Of a stretch of 64,000 bases of DNA, positions 1 to 9,378 are shown in pieces. The DNA is from Microbacterium sp. ABRD28 (lineage in GTDB: Bacteria > Actinomycetota > Actinomycetes > Actinomycetales > Microbacteriaceae). Numbering within the stretch: the first letter of the stretch is position 1; every line of letters begins with the position of its first letter. A model generated the notes under the pieces. That model saw nothing but the letters and a program-made list of their open reading frames with translations. It was not told the DNA's origin and searched no databases. The stretch is taken from positions 1,364,001-1,428,000 of the forward strand of contig NZ_CP031015.1 of the NCBI RefSeq assembly GCF_003850245.1, read 5' to 3'. A program made the position numbers and the translations under genes.

Positions 1-496
1 CGCGTCCGCCGGGCCCGACGAGCGCCTGGCGGAGCAGCCCCTCGTAACGGAACCCGACGGCGCGGGCCGCGGACGCCGAACCGACGTTGCCGGCGACCGC
101 TCGCCATTCCACCCGCACGAGATCGAGCCCCTGCGGGGCGAAGGCGAAGTCGAGCACGGCCGTCGCAGCCTCAGCCAGCAGGCCCTTGCCGCGGAAGGGC
201 GCAGCCATCCAGAACCCGATCTCACCGCATCCTTCGGTCGCGCCCAGCCGGTGCATGCCGATCATGCCCGCCAGGGCACCGTCGTGACGGATCGCCCAGT
301 TCGTCGAGACGCCCTCCGCCCACTGCTTGGGCACGAGGTCGATGAACTTCTCGGCGTGCTCGCGCACGTACGGCCGGGGCACGGTGGTGAACCGCTGGAT
401 GTCGGGGTCCTGACACGCGTGATACACGGCGTCGGTATCGGCCCTGGTCGGCAGCGACAGCACCAGTCGGCGGGTGCGGAGGATGGCGGGCTGCAT
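1..496 (-). CDS. GNAT-family N-acetyltransferase (RimJ-like), 3' end outside window
   Basis: The reading frame runs off the left edge, so about 165 residues and no stop are visible. It begins MQPAILRTRRLVLS and shows the RimJ/RimL layout: an N-terminal L-R-T-x-R-L strand, the stretch GEIGFWMAAPFRGKGLLAEA with the acetyl-CoA-binding turn (GKGLLAEA), then NVGSASAARAVGFRYEG, the conserved N..S...A...GF motif. Proteins of this kind acetylate alpha-amino groups of ribosomal proteins or small amines; the substrate cannot be told here. The start is supported by TAGGGT six bases upstream, the leaderless layout seen across the window. Family assignment is secure, specific function is not. Confidence 0.85.
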   Translation of the reverse strand, partial: MQPAILRTRRLVLSLPTRADTDAVYHACQDPDIQRFTTVPRPYVREHAEKFIDLVPKQWAEGVSTNWAIRHDGALAGMIGMHRLGATEGCGEIGFWMAAPFRGKGLLAEAATAVLDFAFAPQGLDLVRVEWRAVAGNVGSASAARAVGFRYEGLLRQALVGPGGR

Positions 497-502
497 GTCG
501 CC

Positions 503-508
503 ACCCTA
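503..508 (-). promoter_or_regulatory. -10 box (TAGGGT), leaderless start of GNAT gene
   Basis: TAGGGT on the minus strand ends six bases before the ATG at 496. No Shine-Dalgarno sequence fits between them, so transcription probably begins at the start codon. Confidence 0.55.
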
Positions 509-539
509 CGACCTCGCGCGGGTCCGCCTCGCAGCGGCC

Positions 540-1544
540 TCAGGTGCGGCGCAGCAGCCCCACGCTGTCGTACACCTTGGCCAGCGTGTCGTCGGCGACC
601 TCCGCCGCGCGCGCGGCGTTGACCGCCAGCACACGGTCGAGCTCGGCCGGGTCGCTGAGCAGCTCCATCGCGCGAGCGCGCACGGGCTCGAACTCGGCGA
701 CGACGACCTCGGCGAGGCCCTTCTTGAAGTCGCCGTACCCGCGGCCGGCGTACTCGTCCTCGATCGAGGCGATCTGGCGCCCGGTGAGGGCGGCGTAGAT
801 CACCAGCAGGTTGGACACTCCGGGCTTGTTCTCGCGGTCGTAGCGCACCGCACCCTCACTGTCGGTGACGGCACGCATGATCTTCTTCGCGCTGACCGCC
901 GGGTCGTCCAGCAGCCACAGCACGCCCGCCTCCGACTCGGCCGACTTCGACATCTTCGCCAGCGGGTTCTGCAGGTCGTAGATCCGGGCGGTCTCCTGCT
1001 GGATGACCGGCATCGGCACGCGGAAGACCTCGCTGTAACGGCCGTTGAAACGCTCGGCGAGATCGCGTGTGAGCTCGACGTGCTGCTTCTGGTCGTCGCC
1101 GACCGGCACGATGTCGGTCTGGTAGAGCAGGATGTCGGCGGCCATGAGCACCGGATAGGTGAAAAGGCCGACGGATGTCGCGTCCGACCCGTACCGCTGC
1201 GACTTGTCCTTGAACTGGGTCATGCGCCCGGCCTCACCGAACCCGGTGATGGTCGACAGGATCCAGGCGAGCTCGGCGTGCGCCGGCACGTGCGACTGCA
1301 CGTACAGGGTCGACTTCGACGGCTCGATGCCGGCGGCGATGTATTGGGCTGCGGTTCGACGGGTCTTCTCGCGAAGCTCGGCCGGGTCGTTCGGCTGCGT
1401 CAGCGCGTGCAGATCGACCACGGAGAAGAACGCGTCGTAGGTCTCCTGCAGGTCTCGCCACTGCATGAGCGCCCCGATGTAATTGCCGATCTGGAGGGAG
1501 TCGGCCGAGGGCTGCATGCCGGAGTAGAGACGCGCTTTCTTCAC
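540..1544 (-). CDS. trpS: Tryptophan--tRNA ligase
   Basis: This 334-residue protein charges tRNA-Trp with tryptophan in the cytoplasm. It is a class I synthetase of normal family length. The HIGH-type signature appears as QIGN at residues 18-21, the tryptophan-specific M-x-P-S/T is near residue 10 (SGMQPSADSLQ), and the KMSKS loop is at 197-201 (PLAKMSKS). The start is a GTG; TAGGAT lies six bases upstream, consistent with a leaderless transcript. It stands alone between the GNAT gene and the lipoprotein gene, all on the minus strand. No truncation or missing active-site motif was seen. Confidence 0.97.
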   Translation of the reverse strand: MKKARLYSGMQPSADSLQIGNYIGALMQWRDLQETYDAFFSVVDLHALTQPNDPAELREKTRRTAAQYIAAGIEPSKSTLYVQSHVPAHAELAWILSTITGFGEAGRMTQFKDKSQRYGSDATSVGLFTYPVLMAADILLYQTDIVPVGDDQKQHVELTRDLAERFNGRYSEVFRVPMPVIQQETARIYDLQNPLAKMSKSAESEAGVLWLLDDPAVSAKKIMRAVTDSEGAVRYDRENKPGVSNLLVIYAALTGRQIASIEDEYAGRGYGDFKKGLAEVVVAEFEPVRARAMELLSDPAELDRVLAVNAARAAEVADDTLAKVYDSVGLLRRT

Positions 1545-1550
1545 TCGTCA

Positions 1551-1556
1551 ATCCTA
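1551..1556 (-). promoter_or_regulatory. -10 box (TAGGAT) for trpS
   Basis: TAGGAT on the minus strand, six bases before the GTG start of trpS. It fits the TANNNT/leaderless pattern of this window. Confidence 0.55.
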
Positions 1557-1567
1557 GGCGCCCTGTG

Positions 1568-3469
1568 TCACCCGCCGTCGGCGAAGGCCGCGACCGGCAC
1601 GGGTGGCGCCGCACCGACGAAGGCGACGATCTGGTGGCCCCCGGGGTTGGTCTGCTGGGGCACCTGTTCCCAGTTGTTCATCACCCAGACGTTCCCCGAC
1701 GGGTCGACCGCGATGCCGGTGCTGCGGGTGAGCCCGTCGAAGGCGTAGCCGGTGTCATCCGGGGAGATCCCGTCGCCGGTGTCGAGCCCGCGCGGGCAGA
1801 CCGACGGATCGGCCCCGCAGAACGCCGACACCCGCTGACCGTCGAAGTTCGCCACCCAGACATTGCCGACACCGTCGACCGCGAGACCCCAGGGAAGCAC
1901 CACGCCACCCCCGGTGAAGGGACCTGCCGTGGTCGAGCCGTCGGGTGCGATCATCGTCACGGACGGCACACCCCGTCCCTCCTCGACCCGGTCGGGGCAG
2001 GGGAGGCTGATCCCGCCCGAATTGGCCACCCAGACGTTGCCCGCCGCGTCGCTGCCCAGTCCCATCGGACGGTCGAACGGCCCGGTGAGGGGCGACCCCG
2101 GGATCGGCGTGCCGTCGCGGTCGACCACGGCGACGGCGCTGTTGACCATCGCGCTGACGAACAGGAGCTGACCGTTGTCGATCACCGTGAAGGGCTGCTC
2201 CAGACCGAGGCTTCCGAGGTTCCGCGCCTGTTCGGGGTCGCCGTCGGGATAGACCGCGACGGTGTCGTTGCCGCAGTTGGCGATCCAGACGTCGCCGTTT
2301 CGGGCGACCTCGATCCCCTGCGGCCAGCTGAGGTCGCCCTGCGTGAAGCCCGTGTCGGGAGAGAGGAATTCGCCGTCGTCGAAGAGCGTCATGCTGTTGT
2401 GCAGCGGCTGCTGGTCGGCAGGACACCCCGGCTCGGGCGCAGCGAAGCCGTAGTTGCTCAGCCACAGCCGGCCTTCCGCATCGAAGTCGATGCCGAACCC
2501 CGAGCCGCTGAGTCCGCCGCCGCTGTATGTGCCGACGAGCTCCCCGTCGGGGGCGAACTCGAACATCTCGTCGCTGCCGCACACGGGCACCGTCGGGTCG
2601 TCGCCGTACTCGTAGTTGTTGTTGATCCAGATGTGACCGCGGGGGTCGATCGCGAAGTTCCCCGGTCCGTCCAGGGACTGCCCGTCACCGTCGAAGCGCA
2701 GGGCGAGCGTCCAGGCCGCGGGGGGATCGGAGAGTCCCGGTTCCGCGCCCGCGGCTTCCTGGGCGAGATCGAACAGCGCATCGGGTTCGGCCGACGGGTC
2801 GCGCGCGATGGCGGCGAAGGCGGCGGCGGCCGAGGCGACCGGCGACGCCCCCGCAGCCGTCTCGAAGAGCGACACGCACGCCGCCTCCTCCGTGAGGCAC
2901 GCCGACAGCATCGCGGTCAGGGACGTGAAGGTCGCCAGCGCCTCGGTCTCCGACCCGTTGGGCGACGAGGTGAGCACCTCGCCGTACTCGCCGGTGGCGA
3001 CATCGGCGAGATTGGCCGCCATCGCGGCAGCGTTGGCGAGCGGCATCTCCTCGCCCGACGGCTGGGCGTCGCCGAAGAACTGCGCCATGCCGTAGCCTGC
3101 GGCCACCGTCGTCCGCTCGTTGAGCGTCACATCGGCGGTGTCCTCGGCGATCACCCCGGCCAGCAGCGGCGCCTCAGCCCCGGCCGGGCGCGCGTCGACG
3201 AAGATCGGGCGGCGGGTGTCGTCTGCGAGGTCCAGCGTGAAGGCGCCGTCCGCGCCGGTGGTGGCCGACGCGACCTCGCGCGCCTCGGCGTCGGCGATCT
3301 CCCACGCCGTGACCTCCCAGCCGGAGGCATCGACGCCGTCGGCGACGGGGGAGATCCCACCCGTGAGGGAGGAGGCGTCCGCCGGAGGAGCCCCGGTGCA
3401 GGCTGAGACGACGAGGGCCGAGAGCCCCAGAGCCGCCGCGAAGACAAGGATGTGTGGTCGCCGCGCCAT
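1568..3469 (-). CDS. Secreted NHL/SMP-30-type beta-propeller lipoprotein
   Basis: The protein has 633 residues from the ATG at 3469, which is preceded by a GGGGGATCG ribosome-binding stretch. An upstream in-frame start would add 15 residues ahead of the signal peptide and is less likely. Residues 1-24 form a lipoprotein signal ending in the lipobox VSAC (lipidated Cys24). A carboxypeptidase-regulatory-like segment follows, then about six propeller blades with repeated cores such as GHIWINNNY, GRLWLSNYG, GDVWIANCG, GNVWVANSG, GNVWVANFD and GNVWVMNNW. This blade pattern is typical of NHL, streptogramin-lyase-like and SMP-30 propellers. The protein should sit on the outer face of the membrane. 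Whether it is an enzyme or a binding scaffold cannot be decided. Confidence 0.8.
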   Translation of the reverse strand: MARRPHILVFAAALGLSALVVSACTGAPPADASSLTGGISPVADGVDASGWEVTAWEIADAEAREVASATTGADGAFTLDLADDTRRPIFVDARPAGAEAPLLAGVIAEDTADVTLNERTTVAAGYGMAQFFGDAQPSGEEMPLANAAAMAANLADVATGEYGEVLTSSPNGSETEALATFTSLTAMLSACLTEEAACVSLFETAAGASPVASAAAAFAAIARDPSAEPDALFDLAQEAAGAEPGLSDPPAAWTLALRFDGDGQSLDGPGNFAIDPRGHIWINNNYEYGDDPTVPVCGSDEMFEFAPDGELVGTYSGGGLSGSGFGIDFDAEGRLWLSNYGFAAPEPGCPADQQPLHNSMTLFDDGEFLSPDTGFTQGDLSWPQGIEVARNGDVWIANCGNDTVAVYPDGDPEQARNLGSLGLEQPFTVIDNGQLLFVSAMVNSAVAVVDRDGTPIPGSPLTGPFDRPMGLGSDAAGNVWVANSGGISLPCPDRVEEGRGVPSVTMIAPDGSTTAGPFTGGGVVLPWGLAVDGVGNVWVANFDGQRVSAFCGADPSVCPRGLDTGDGISPDDTGYAFDGLTRSTGIAVDPSGNVWVMNNWEQVPQQTNPGGHQIVAFVGAAPPVPVAAFADGG

Positions 3470-3523
3470 CGATCCCCCGATCGTCAGGCGCAGTCTAGCG
3501 AGACACCCGTCCACCCGGCGCGG

Positions 3524-4381
3524 TCAGAGACCGAGCGTGTAGTCCACGACGACCGGTGAATGATCGCTCCACCGCGTATCCCACGACGGCGCGCGCACCA
3601 CCCGATAGTCACTCGCCCGCTCCGCGAGCGCGGGCGTCGCCAGGTGGTAGTCGATCCGCCACCCTGCGTCGTTGTCGAAGGCCCGCCCGCGCATCGACCA
3701 CCAGGTGTAGGGGCCGTCGACCTCGCCGGCCGCGCGGCGCCCGATATCCACCCAGCCGAGCCCGGTGCCCACCGAGCCGTCATTCGCGGTGATCTCCTCT
3801 CCTGCGGGCCCGGTGAACCGATCGAAGTAGGCACGCTCCCGCGGCAAGAAGCCGGCCTTCTTCACATTGCCTTTCCAATTGCGGATGTCGAGGGTGCGGT
3901 GTCCGACATTGAGGTCACCCATGATGAGGCTGAGGGGAGACGATGCGGCGAGCTGCGGCATCCGTGCCTCCATGGCGTCGAGGAAGGCCCACTTCGCTTC
4001 CTGACGCGGGGTGTCGGCCTCACCGCTGTGCACATAGGCGCTGACGACCGTGAGGCGCTCGCCGTCGATGTCGAGGTCTGCCTCGATCCACCGCCCGGCC
4101 CATTCCGTGCGGTCGTCGTCGTCGGGGCCCAGTCCGCGGCGAACGGCCGCCGCCGGCTCCCTGGTCGCGATCGCCACTCCGGCGCGGCCCTTGGCCACGG
4201 CCTCCTCGTTCACGATCTGCCAGCCGGGCAGCGCGGCCCCCAGCTCGTCGGCCGTCGCCCGCACCTCCTGCAGGGCGAGGACGTCCACGTCGGCGTCGGC
4301 CAACCACTCGGTCATCCCCTTGCGGACGGCGGCACGGATGCCGTTGACGTTGACAGTGGCGATACGAACCCTGCGAGACAC
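3524..4381 (-). CDS. xthA: Exodeoxyribonuclease III
   Basis: This AP endonuclease/3' exonuclease of the ExoIII family (285 residues) acts in base-excision repair. Visible motifs are an N-terminal IATVNVNGIRA strand, the metal-binding glutamate in LALQEVR (about residue 39), MGDLNVGH, the family-specific NWKGN, and the terminal SDHSPVVVDY with the catalytic His. I chose the GTG at 4381 because TAGGCT lies seven bases upstream and the family normally starts directly before R-I-A-T-V-N. A further ATG at 4411 would add ten residues. Its stop lies about 55 bases from the lipoprotein start. Confidence 0.93.
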   Translation of the reverse strand: MSRRVRIATVNVNGIRAAVRKGMTEWLADADVDVLALQEVRATADELGAALPGWQIVNEEAVAKGRAGVAIATREPAAAVRRGLGPDDDDRTEWAGRWIEADLDIDGERLTVVSAYVHSGEADTPRQEAKWAFLDAMEARMPQLAASSPLSLIMGDLNVGHRTLDIRNWKGNVKKAGFLPRERAYFDRFTGPAGEEITANDGSVGTGLGWVDIGRRAAGEVDGPYTWWSMRGRAFDNDAGWRIDYHLATPALAERASDYRVVRAPSWDTRWSDHSPVVVDYTLGL

Positions 4382-4388
4382 GCCCGCC

Positions 4389-4394
4389 AGCCTA
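4389..4394 (-). promoter_or_regulatory. -10 box (TAGGCT) deciding the xthA start
   Basis: TAGGCT on the minus strand, seven bases before the GTG at 4381. It supports this start over the upstream ATG at 4411, which would lie on the far side of the box. Confidence 0.5.
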
Positions 4395-4432
4395 ACCGGC
4401 GCCTCCGACATCGGGCCCGGTGCGCGGCGGAG

Positions 4433-5656
4433 TCACTCGAGCAGCAGCGAGCGCTTGACCGGTGGGGGAGGGGACGCCTCCAGCAAGGCGAGATCCTCCT
4501 CGGCACGTCGGAGCGTGCGTGCCGCGTTCCACCGTCGGAACCACGGCGCCGTCGCCAGATCCTCCTGGGCCTCTCGCACCCTGACGCGCGCGGCGACGAC
4601 GAGCGCCTCGTGCTCGTGCAGACGACGCTCCTCTTCGCTCAGCTCGGCGAGAGCGACGTTGCGGTCGGCGGCCGCCACGGCGATCCACGCACCCGCGACG
4701 AGGATCACGATGCTGTTCAGGCGGAACCAGAGCAGGAACCCGATGAACACCGTGAAGGTCGTCAACAGCGGATTGGAAGGGGTGTAGCGCAGCAGCAGAC
4801 CCGCGCCGATCTGCAGCACCACGATCGCCGCACCACCGAGCATCGCCCCCGGCCAGATGCGCCGCCAGCCGAGCGCGGCGCCGGTGAGGAAGCGGATGAG
4901 CGCGGCGAGAGCGGCGGCGTTGATCGCGAAGGAGACGCTGAGCGAGAGAAGTCGGGTGAGCAGATCCGTCACCGTGCTCAGCGCCGCGAGGCCGAGGAGG
5001 TCGAAGACCCCCTCCAACGCCCAGACCGCGACGCTGCTGAGCGAAGCCCCCGCCAGCAGGGCGACGCCGAAGATGACGGCGGCGACGAGGTCGCGGGCCT
5101 TCAACAGCACGTACGGTCGTCGATCGAAGGGCAGCCCGAAGATGTCGCGCACCGCGCGGCGGGTGAAGGTGATGAATCCGATCGCCGTCCAGATGACCAC
5201 GACGAGCGCGATCGCACCCGTGATCCCGAGGGCGCTTGCCGACTGGTTGGCCACATCCTCCGCCTGCTCGGGCGTGACGAGCCCGTTCTCACTGATGAGG
5301 TTCGGGATGTACTCGTTGATGATCTCGATCGCACGCTGGATCGCGGCGCTCGACGCGCCGAGCCACAGCCCCACGATCGCGAAGGCGAGGTAGATGACAC
5401 CGAAGATCGCGAAGAGGGACTGATAGCTCACGCCGGCGGCGAGGAGAAAGCCGTTGTGCTGCAGGAAGTGGCGCCAGACGCGCACGGGAAACCAGGCCAG
5501 TGTTCGTCGGGTGAGCTCGGTTGCCCGCGTCAGGGGAACATCGAAGCGCTCACGCAACCGGCCCTCGGTGTCCGACCATCGTCGCGCGGCCGTCGACGTC
5601 GGCGACGACCCGGCATCCGGATCGGCGCGCCCGGCGTCATCCGCTCCTCTGGTCAC
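4433..5656 (-). CDS. YihY/BrkB family inner-membrane protein
   Basis: This 407-residue integral membrane protein matches the YihY/virulence-factor BrkB family by its pattern: an amphipathic start (WFPVRVWRHFLQHNGFLLAAGVSY), the family-typical LAAGVSYQSLFAIF, and about six membrane segments ending in LWFRLNSIVILVAGAWIAV. The last 90 residues are charged and probably helical, facing the cytoplasm. The family has been linked to serum resistance and once misnamed RNase BN; its biochemical role is unsettled. The start is a GTG with TACAGT six bases upstream. Confidence 0.88.
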   Translation of the reverse strand: MTRGADDAGRADPDAGSSPTSTAARRWSDTEGRLRERFDVPLTRATELTRRTLAWFPVRVWRHFLQHNGFLLAAGVSYQSLFAIFGVIYLAFAIVGLWLGASSAAIQRAIEIINEYIPNLISENGLVTPEQAEDVANQSASALGITGAIALVVVIWTAIGFITFTRRAVRDIFGLPFDRRPYVLLKARDLVAAVIFGVALLAGASLSSVAVWALEGVFDLLGLAALSTVTDLLTRLLSLSVSFAINAAALAALIRFLTGAALGWRRIWPGAMLGGAAIVVLQIGAGLLLRYTPSNPLLTTFTVFIGFLLWFRLNSIVILVAGAWIAVAAADRNVALAELSEEERRLHEHEALVVAARVRVREAQEDLATAPWFRRWNAARTLRRAEEDLALLEASPPPPVKRSLLLE

Positions 5657-5662
5657 AGGCCC

Positions 5663-5668
5663 ACTGTA
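5663..5668 (-). promoter_or_regulatory. -10 box (TACAGT) for the BrkB gene
   Basis: TACAGT on the minus strand, six bases before the GTG at 5656; leaderless layout. Confidence 0.5.
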
Positions 5669-5714
5669 TCGAGGGGTGCGCCCGCGGAGTCGTCGCGGTC
5701 GCCCCTCGGAGACG

Positions 5715-6521
5715 TCAGCGCCCGCGCAGGACCGCCTGCTTCACCTCGGCGATGGCCTTGGTGACCTCGATGCCGCGAGGGCAGGCCTCGGTGCAGTTGA
5801 AGGTGGTGCGGCAGCGCCACACGCCCTCCTTGTCGTTCAGGATGTCCAGACGAACATCCCCGGCGTCGTCGCGCGAGTCGAAGATGAACCGGTGGGCGTT
5901 GACGATCGCGGCAGGGCCGAAGTACTGCCCGTCGGTCCAGAACACCGGGCACGACGACGTGCACGCGGCGCACAGGATGCACTTGGTGGTGTCGTCGAAG
6001 ATCTCGCGGTTCGCGATCGACTGGATGCGCTCCTTGCCCTGCTCGGGCGTCGAGTTCGCGATGAGGAACGGCTTGATCTCGCGGTAGGAGGCGAAGAACG
6101 GCTCCATGTCCACCACGAGGTCCTTCTCCAACGGCAGACCCTTGATGGCCTCGACGTAGATCGGCTGCGAGATGTCGAGGTCCTTGATAAGGGTCTTGCA
6201 GGCCAGGCGGTTGCGGCCGTTGATGCGCATCGCGTCCGATCCGCAGATGCCGTGCGCACACGAGCGGCGGAAGGTCAGCGAGCCGTCGACCTCCCACTTG
6301 ATCTTGTGGAGGGCGTCGAGCACACGGTCGGTGGAATACAGCTCCACGTCGTAGTCGACCCAGCGCGGCTCATCATCGACCTCGGGATCGAAGCGGCGGA
6401 TGTTGAAGGTGACCAGGAACGACTGGATGCCGGTGTCTTCGGGCGCCTGCTCGACGCGGTCTTCTCCGTCCGCGACGCGATCGCCTGCGGCATCCGTCCG
6501 AGTGTCGAGAACCGTCGACAT
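5715..6521 (-). CDS. sdhB: Succinate dehydrogenase iron-sulfur subunit
   Basis: SdhB (268 residues) carries electrons from the FAD of SdhA to quinone in complex II. The 2Fe-2S ligands lie in RRSCAHGICGSDAM with a distal Cys in NRLACKTL. The 4Fe-4S and 3Fe-4S ligands lie in CILCAACTSSCPVFW and NCTEACPRGIEV, all cysteines present. A charged, poorly conserved extension of about 30 residues precedes the ferredoxin domain. Its ATG shares one base with the TGA of sdhA, so translation is probably coupled. It is the last gene of the sdhC-D-A-B operon. Confidence 0.97.
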   Translation of the reverse strand: MSTVLDTRTDAAGDRVADGEDRVEQAPEDTGIQSFLVTFNIRRFDPEVDDEPRWVDYDVELYSTDRVLDALHKIKWEVDGSLTFRRSCAHGICGSDAMRINGRNRLACKTLIKDLDISQPIYVEAIKGLPLEKDLVVDMEPFFASYREIKPFLIANSTPEQGKERIQSIANREIFDDTTKCILCAACTSSCPVFWTDGQYFGPAAIVNAHRFIFDSRDDAGDVRLDILNDKEGVWRCRTTFNCTEACPRGIEVTKAIAEVKQAVLRGR

Positions 6522-8326
6522 CAGTACTTCCTCTCCATCGGCTGGTAGCGGGTGATGACCACGGGTTTCCACCCGAGCGTGATGTGGTCGTCGGCGTGGG
6601 ACGAGGTGGGGTCGCCCGTGAGGTAGGCCATCGTGTGCTGCATGTAGTTCTCGTCGTCGCGCGTGGGGAAGTCGTCGCGCATGTGGCCGCCGCGGCTCTC
6701 CTTGCGGTTGCGCGCCGTGACGACGACCACCTCGGCGATGTCGAGGAGGAAGCCGAGCTCGACCGCCTCGAGCAGATCGGTGTTGAACCGCTTGCCCTTG
6801 TCGTCGACGTGGATGTTCTTGTAGCGCTCGCGCAGATCGGCGATGACGTCGAGGACGTGGGCGAGCGACTCCTCGGTGCGGAACACCTGGGCGCCCTTGT
6901 CCATCTCCTCCTGCAGCTTCTTGCGCAGCACAGAGATACGCTCGGTGCCGGCGTTGTTGCGCAGGCCCTCGATCATCTCGCGCACGCCGCGGGCGGGGTC
7001 GTCGGGGAGGGGGACGAAGTCGGCGGTCGCGGCGTACTCGACGGCGTAGCGACCGGCGCGCTTGCCGAAGACGTTGATGTCGAGCAGGGAGTTGGTGCCG
7101 AGACGGTTCGAGCCGTGCACCGACACGCACGCGCACTCGCCCGCGGCGTACAGGCCCGGCACGACGGTGTCGTTGTCGGCCAGCACCTCGGCCTTGATGT
7201 TGGTGGGGATGCCGCCCATGGCGTAGTGGGCCGTCGGCATCACCGGCACCGGCTCGACCACCGGGTCGACACCGAGGTAGGTGCGGGCGAACTCGGTGAT
7301 GTCGGGAAGCTTCGTCTCGAGCACCTCGGCGCCCAGGTGCGTGCAGTCCAGCAGCACGTAGTCGCGGTTGGGGCCGGCGCCGCGGCCCTCGGCGACCTCC
7401 TGCTGCATGCAACGGCTGATGATGTCGCGCGGTGCGAGGTCTTTGATCGTGGGGGCGTAGCGCTCCATGAAGCGCTCGCCGCTGACGTTGCGGAGGATCG
7501 CTCCCTCGCCGCGCGCGCCCTCCGTGAGGAGGATGCCGAGACCGGCGAGACCGGTGGGATGGAACTGGAAGAACTCCATGTCCTCCAGCGGGAGACCCTT
7601 GCGCCAGACGATCCCGACACCGTCACCGGTGAGGGTGTGGGCGTTGGAGGTCGTCTTGTAGATCTTGCCGAAACCGCCGGTGGCGAACACCACGGCCTTG
7701 GAGTGGAACACGTGCAGCTCACCGGTCGCGAGGTCGTAGGCGACGACGCCGGCGGTCTGGGTCTTGCCCTCGGCGTCCTTCACGGTGAGCAGGTCGAGGA
7801 CGTAGAACTCGTTGAAGAAGTTGATGCCGAGCTTCACGCAGTTCTGGAACAGCGTCTGCAGGATCATGTGCCCGGTGCGGTCGGCGGCGTAGCACGCGCG
7901 GCGCACGGGGGTCTTGCCGTGGTCGGCGGTGTGACCGCCGAATCGGCGCTGATCGATCTTGCCGTCGGGCGTGCGGTTGAAGGGCAGGCCCATGTTCTCA
8001 AGGTCGATGACGGCGTCGATGGCCTCCTTGGCCAGGATCTCGGCCGCGTCCTGGTCGACGAGGTAGTCGCCGCCCTTGACGGTGTCGAAGGTGTGCCACT
8101 CCCACGAGTCCTCTTCGACGTTGGCGAGGGCCGCGGCCATCCCGCCCTGGGCCGCACCGGTGTGCGAGCGCGTGGGGTAGAGCTTGGAGATGACAGCGGT
8201 CTTCGCACCCGAACCCGCCTCGATCGCCGCTCGCATGCCGGCGCCGCCGGCGCCGACGATGACGATGTCGAACTGGTGGTAGTGGACGCCGTCGCGAACG
8301 ACGCTGTCGGAGGTCTGCGTGCTCAC
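6521..8326 (-). CDS. sdhA: Succinate dehydrogenase flavoprotein subunit
   Basis: SdhA (601 residues) oxidises succinate to fumarate with covalently bound FAD. Seen in order: the dinucleotide-binding [17 protein letters not shown] near residue 24, the SHTGAAQGG segment whose His is the expected FAD attachment site, the substrate-loop region around [10 protein letters not shown], and the C-terminal catalytic motifs [12 protein letters not shown] and THAD-type helix replaced by SSHADDHI. The start is a GTG (VSTQTSDS). It lies 49 bases after sdhD and overlaps sdhB by one base. Length and order match actinobacterial sdhCDAB operons. Confidence 0.97.
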   Translation of the reverse strand: MSTQTSDSVVRDGVHYHQFDIVIVGAGGAGMRAAIEAGSGAKTAVISKLYPTRSHTGAAQGGMAAALANVEEDSWEWHTFDTVKGGDYLVDQDAAEILAKEAIDAVIDLENMGLPFNRTPDGKIDQRRFGGHTADHGKTPVRRACYAADRTGHMILQTLFQNCVKLGINFFNEFYVLDLLTVKDAEGKTQTAGVVAYDLATGELHVFHSKAVVFATGGFGKIYKTTSNAHTLTGDGVGIVWRKGLPLEDMEFFQFHPTGLAGLGILLTEGARGEGAILRNVSGERFMERYAPTIKDLAPRDIISRCMQQEVAEGRGAGPNRDYVLLDCTHLGAEVLETKLPDITEFARTYLGVDPVVEPVPVMPTAHYAMGGIPTNIKAEVLADNDTVVPGLYAAGECACVSVHGSNRLGTNSLLDINVFGKRAGRYAVEYAATADFVPLPDDPARGVREMIEGLRNNAGTERISVLRKKLQEEMDKGAQVFRTEESLAHVLDVIADLRERYKNIHVDDKGKRFNTDLLEAVELGFLLDIAEVVVVTARNRKESRGGHMRDDFPTRDDENYMQHTMAYLTGDPTSSHADDHITLGWKPVVITRYQPMERKY

Positions 8327-8375
8327 TGGAGGATGTCTTCCGTTCTGGTGAGAGGGCCGTGAACCGCAGCGCCGG

Positions 8376-8828
8376 TCAGGCGCACAGCTCCTGCAGCCAG
8401 TCGGCGCTGGTGCTGCTCAGGCCCAGGCACGGGTCGAAGGTGAACACCACGAGGGTGCCGAGGAGGATGAGGAAGGCGGCGGATGCCCAGAGGCCGTAGA
8501 CGAGGACCTTGCGGGTGGTCTCGTTGGCGACGTAGTCGTTGACGATCGTGCGCATGCCGTTGGTGCCGTGGATGAGCGCGAGCCAGAGCATCGCGACATC
8601 CCACCACTGCCAGAACGGGGTGGCGAACTTACCGGCGACGAAGGCGAAGTCGATGCCGCGGATGCCCTCGCCGACCATCAGGTTGACGAAGAGGTGCCCG
8701 AAGATGAGGACGATCAGCAGCACGCCCGAGGCGCGCATGTAGATCCAGCCCCACTTCTCGAGGTTGCCGCGGCGGCGCTGGGTGGCCGAGCGGGGGCTGC
8801 GGGGTGCGGCGAGCAGGTCGGTGGTCAT
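8376..8828 (-). CDS. sdhD: Succinate dehydrogenase hydrophobic membrane anchor (SdhD)
   Basis: This small membrane anchor of complex II has 150 residues and three predicted membrane helices (around [35 protein letters not shown] and [19 protein letters not shown]). The first helix ends in GHLF and the second in LIHGTNGMR, carrying histidines that could ligate heme. Its ATG overlaps the sdhC stop by one base (TGATG), indicating coupled translation. Assignment rests on its position between sdhC and sdhA and the helix pattern; anchor sequences are poorly conserved. Confidence 0.9.
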   Translation of the reverse strand: MTTDLLAAPRSPRSATQRRRGNLEKWGWIYMRASGVLLIVLIFGHLFVNLMVGEGIRGIDFAFVAGKFATPFWQWWDVAMLWLALIHGTNGMRTIVNDYVANETTRKVLVYGLWASAAFLILLGTLVVFTFDPCLGLSSTSADWLQELCA

Positions 8829-9259
8829 CAGTTCCCTCCGAGCTCGGCGAAGACGTTGATCAGGTGTCGCGGGGTGAAGGCGAGCATCGTCACGACCCAG
8901 AGGCCGAGGACGCCCCACCACAGCTGCCGCTGGTGGCGGGTGGCCCAGCTCCAGAAGTCCACGAGGATGATCCGCAGACCGTTGTAGGCGTGGTAGGCGA
9001 TCGCTCCCACGAGAGCCACCTCGCCGACGCCCATGACGGGGTTCTTGTAGGTGCCGATGACCGCGTCGTACGCCTCGGGGGAGACCCGGATGAGCGCGGT
9101 GTCGAGGATATGCACCAGCAGGAAGAAGAAGATGGCCACGCCGGTGATGCGGTGAAGCACCCATGACCACATGCCCTCACGGCCGCGGTAGAGCGTTCCG
9201 CGTGGCACGCTCGAGGTGGTCTCCGAAACCGTCGGTGTGACGCGTGCTGGTGCTGACAC
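8828..9259 (-). CDS. sdhC: Succinate dehydrogenase cytochrome b556 subunit (SdhC)
   Basis: The heme-binding anchor of complex II has 143 residues. The SdhC signature is clear: YRGREGMWSWVLHRITGV followed by FFFLLVHILDTAL, with conserved His in HRITG and in LVH (heme ligand). Two further helices follow (VALVGAIAYHAYNGLR and WWGVLGLWVVTML). I placed the start at the GTG at 9259 because AGGGAGGACGACC precedes it directly. An in-frame ATG at 9316 would add 19 residues that do not resemble SdhC. It leads the operon, with an 84-base 5' UTR if the -10 box at 9350-9355 is used. Confidence 0.94.
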   Translation of the reverse strand: MSAPARVTPTVSETTSSVPRGTLYRGREGMWSWVLHRITGVAIFFFLLVHILDTALIRVSPEAYDAVIGTYKNPVMGVGEVALVGAIAYHAYNGLRIILVDFWSWATRHQRQLWWGVLGLWVVTMLAFTPRHLINVFAELGGN

Positions 9260-9349
9260 GGTCGTCCTCCCTGGGTCGAACACGGTGCGGGGCAGGCATT
9301 GCCCCTCGCGGGACACGGGGCCCTCACGGCGTCACACGGGCGCACCGCA

Positions 9350-9355
9350 ATCCTA
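9350..9355 (-). promoter_or_regulatory. Candidate -10 box (TAGGAT) of the sdh operon
   Basis: TAGGAT on the minus strand, about 90 bases upstream of the sdhC start. It is the best TANNNT match in the leader. No good -35 hexamer is visible 17 bases upstream, so an activator may be needed. Confidence 0.4.
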
Positions 9356-9378
9356 TGGCGGGAGGTCTTCGGGCGGCG

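Noticed and set aside
4382..4411. ATG at 4411 as the xthA start
   Set aside because: The extra ten residues have no family counterpart, and TAGGCT at 4389-4394 sits correctly for the GTG at 4381.
6584..8362. Open frame opposite sdhA
   Set aside because: A shadow of sdhA codon bias; the Val/Asp/Gly/His-rich translation is typical of the reverse strand of a GC-rich gene.
9260..9316. ATG at 9316 as the sdhC start
   Set aside because: The strong AGGGAGGACGACC site directly precedes the GTG at 9259, and the added residues do not resemble SdhC.
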